Positions 5,808 to 7,114 of a stretch of 7,114 nucleotides of DNA are shown one piece after another. A model generated the notes under the pieces. That model made no database searches and was not told the origin of the DNA. It worked only from the letters and a program-made list of their open reading frames with translations. Source of the stretch: Cyanobacteria bacterium UBA7694. GTDB lineage: Bacteria > Cyanobacteriota > Sericytochromatia > UBA7694. The stretch's first letter is position 1. Every line of letters starts with the position of its first letter. The DNA lies in contig DLGM01000437.1 in the NCBI GenBank assembly GCA_002482705.1, positions 4,763-11,876 on the forward strand, read 5' to 3'. A program made the position numbers and the translations under genes.

Positions 5808-6259
5808 ATGAATCAACAGTTCTCTTACTCAAGCTGGTACGCCTGAGCAATCGCTTTCACCGCCGCAAAGACACCCAGGTCAACCAACCCTTTGAACAGA
5901 TCAGCGGCCTCAGCATCAAGGCCTTTCATACTCTGCACCTGATTCAGCAGGGGGCCACCCAGCCGGGCGAAGTGGTGCGCGAACTCGGCATCCCCAATAG
6001 CACCGCCACCCGCTTGCTCGACTGCCTGGTCAAAGAAGGACTGATTGCGCGCCGCCCCAATCCAGAAGATCTGCGTGAAATCCACCTTAAGCTCACCGCC
6101 AGCGGTCGCCAACGGTATGATGTGGCCTGGGCCCAGTATCTGAGCTGCTTACATGCGGGGCTGGGCCAACTTCCGGTCACGGCTCTGGAACAGGCTGTTG
6201 CCACCTTAACCGCCCTGGAACAGCGTTTGAGCGCTTCCCCCGAGGCCGATCATGACTAA
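5798..6259 (+). CDS. MarR-family transcriptional repressor
   Basis: This 153-residue protein has the MarR winged-helix layout: an N-terminal dimerisation helix (about 5-30), the helix-turn-helix with GEVVRELGIPNSTATRLLDCLVKEGL (57-82), where 67-78 should be the DNA-recognition helix, and a wing around 84-99 (RRPNPEDLRE, then HLKLT) with the family's D-x-R pattern at D91/R93. C-terminal helices complete the dimer. MarR dimers are cytoplasmic repressors released by small phenolic or lipophilic ligands or by thiol oxidation. C76 and a second Cys near residue 130 are present, but neither matches the N-terminal Cys of OhrR, so ligand binding is the likelier trigger. The ATG at 5798 is the first in-frame start after a TAG at 5762 and has no Shine-Dalgarno site. 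It overlaps the exporter gene by 8 bp, so repressor and exporter are almost certainly co-transcribed and autoregulated. Confidence 0.9.
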   Translation: MEINESTVLLLKLVRLSNRFHRRKDTQVNQPFEQISGLSIKAFHTLHLIQQGATQPGEVVRELGIPNSTATRLLDCLVKEGLIARRPNPEDLREIHLKLTASGRQRYDVAWAQYLSCLHAGLGQLPVTALEQAVATLTALEQRLSASPEADHD

Positions 6260-7114
6260 ACACCAACGCTGGGCCTTTATTGGCATTTTACTGGTACTGT
6301 TTTTATCTTCCTTTAACTTGACCGTCGTCGGCACCATTTTACCCAAAGTGGTGGCTGAATTGGGCGGCATGGAGCTTTACGCCTGGGTATTTACCGCTTA
6401 TTCGCTGACCACCACCTTGGCGATCCCGATTTTTGCCCGCCTCAGCGATATTTACAGCCGTCGTAATGTCTTATTGGCAGGCATTGTGCTGTTTGCCGTT
6501 GGTAGCAGCCTCATGGGCTTGGTCACCAATATGTACCAGTTGATTGGCCTGCGGGCCCTGCAAGGGATCGGAGGAGGCATCCTGATGAGTATGTCGATTG
6601 CCGCCCTGGCTGACGTGTTTGGGGCACGGGAAAGCAGTAAGTACCAAGGGTTTACCGGCTCAGTGTATGGTGTCTCCTCAGTGGTTGGCCCCCTGCTCGG
6701 GGGATTGATTGCCGATCAGCTCGGCTGGCGCTGGGTATTCCCTCTCAATTTGCCGTTTGCGCTGGTCTCATTTTGGGTGATTGCCCGCTACTTGCCCAAA
6801 AATCCGCCCCATGAAAATACCCACATCGATTATCTGGGGGCCGGGCTCCTCAGCGCCGGGCTTTTGCCCACCCTGATTGGCTTGAGCATGGCTGCCCATC
6901 ACGGCTGGGGCCATCCCCTGGTCGGGGGACAAATCGCCTTAGGGGTGGGGTTGCTGGCCCTATTCGGCTGGTGGCAAACGCGCTCTCCTGGGCCGATAAT
7001 TGCCCCTGAACTGTTTAAAAACCCGGTCGTCACCATTTCCAGTATTGCCATGCTTCTGTCCACTGCTGGCCTGTACGCCGCGATTTTGTATTTGCCCCTG
7101 TTTATGCAATCGGG
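6252..7114 (+). CDS. MFS multidrug efflux transporter, DHA2-type, N-terminal part
   Basis: The frame is open from ATG 6252 to the right edge (287 codons), with the C-terminus missing. GAGG (6242-6245) lies 6 nt before the ATG, inside marR. This is an inner-membrane proton-driven drug exporter of the major facilitator superfamily. Family marks are the first helix with SSFNLTVVGTILPKVV (19-34), YAWVFTAYSL (43-52), motif A ARLSDIYSRR (62-71), LRALQGIGGGILM (100-112) in motif B, and the antiporter motif C ending GVSSVVGPLLGG (140-151), followed by GWRWVFPLNLP (158-168). Loss of a periplasmic adaptor partner cannot be judged. The 14-helix DHA2 assignment rests on N-terminal similarity, since only about eight helices are in view. 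N22 stands where most relatives have Asp (LDxTVV). Co-transcription with marR suggests induction by an exported toxic compound; the substrate is unknown. Confidence 0.9.
   Translation, partial: MTKHQRWAFIGILLVLFLSSFNLTVVGTILPKVVAELGGMELYAWVFTAYSLTTTLAIPIFARLSDIYSRRNVLLAGIVLFAVGSSLMGLVTNMYQLIGLRALQGIGGGILMSMSIAALADVFGARESSKYQGFTGSVYGVSSVVGPLLGGLIADQLGWRWVFPLNLPFALVSFWVIARYLPKNPPHENTHIDYLGAGLLSAGLLPTLIGLSMAAHHGWGHPLVGGQIALGVGLLALFGWWQTRSPGPIIAPELFKNPVVTISSIAMLLSTAGLYAAILYLPLFMQS

Noticed and set aside
1..7114. Mobile element, defence island, toxin-antitoxin or CRISPR system
   Set aside because: No transposase, integrase, nuclease, repeat-spacer array or terminal repeats are visible; five of the six genes belong to ordinary chromosomal families.

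Overview
This 7.1-kb window is an ordinary-looking stretch of a free-living bacterial chromosome with moderately high GC. It holds six protein genes, two of them cut by the window edges, and short intergenic regions. I see no tRNA, rRNA, CRISPR array, insertion sequence, integrase or phage gene. The lineage cannot be fixed. OxyR resembles the enterobacterial form along its whole length, yet two genes lack Shine-Dalgarno sites and have TANNNT boxes right before their start codons, which is unusual for Proteobacteria. The neighbours are a PIG-V-type membrane glycosyltransferase and an EF-hand/glycine-zipper protein. A less-studied phylum, such as a non-photosynthetic relative of Cyanobacteria, is possible, but this is a weak inference.

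Layout, left to right. (1) 1-700, minus strand: N-terminal 233 residues of a PIG-V/GPI-mannosyltransferase-II-like integral membrane glycosyltransferase that runs off the left edge. (2) 701-797: divergent promoter region with a perfect 7-bp dyad, a TATAAT box for oxyR and a TACAAT box for the glycosyltransferase. (3) 798-1721, plus: oxyR, with both redox cysteines at the canonical positions 199 and 208. (4) 1722-1782: convergent junction with a GNRA-loop intrinsic terminator for the gene on its right. (5) 1783-3000, minus: a 405-residue protein of unrecognised function, with an N-terminal EF-hand pair, a helical middle and a duplicated glycine zipper. (6) 3001-3165: divergent regulatory region rich in short repeats and palindromes. 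(7) 3166-5655, plus: priA, the complete replication-restart helicase. (8) 5656-5797: intergenic region ending in a perfect 20-bp palindrome that swallows the next start codon. (9) 5798-6259, plus: a MarR-family repressor overlapping by 8 bp with (10) 6252-7114, plus: a DHA2-type MFS drug exporter that runs off the right edge.

Three functional themes appear: peroxide sensing (oxyR, perhaps also acting on the divergent glycosyltransferase), replication-fork restart (priA), and a self-contained repressor-exporter operon (marR-MFS) with an evident autoregulatory operator. The least explained gene is the EF-hand/glycine-zipper protein. I found no convincing evidence of a new multi-gene system. The most interesting items are that orphan protein and its repeat-rich promoter, the operator covering the marR start, and the signs of leaderless transcription at priA and marR.
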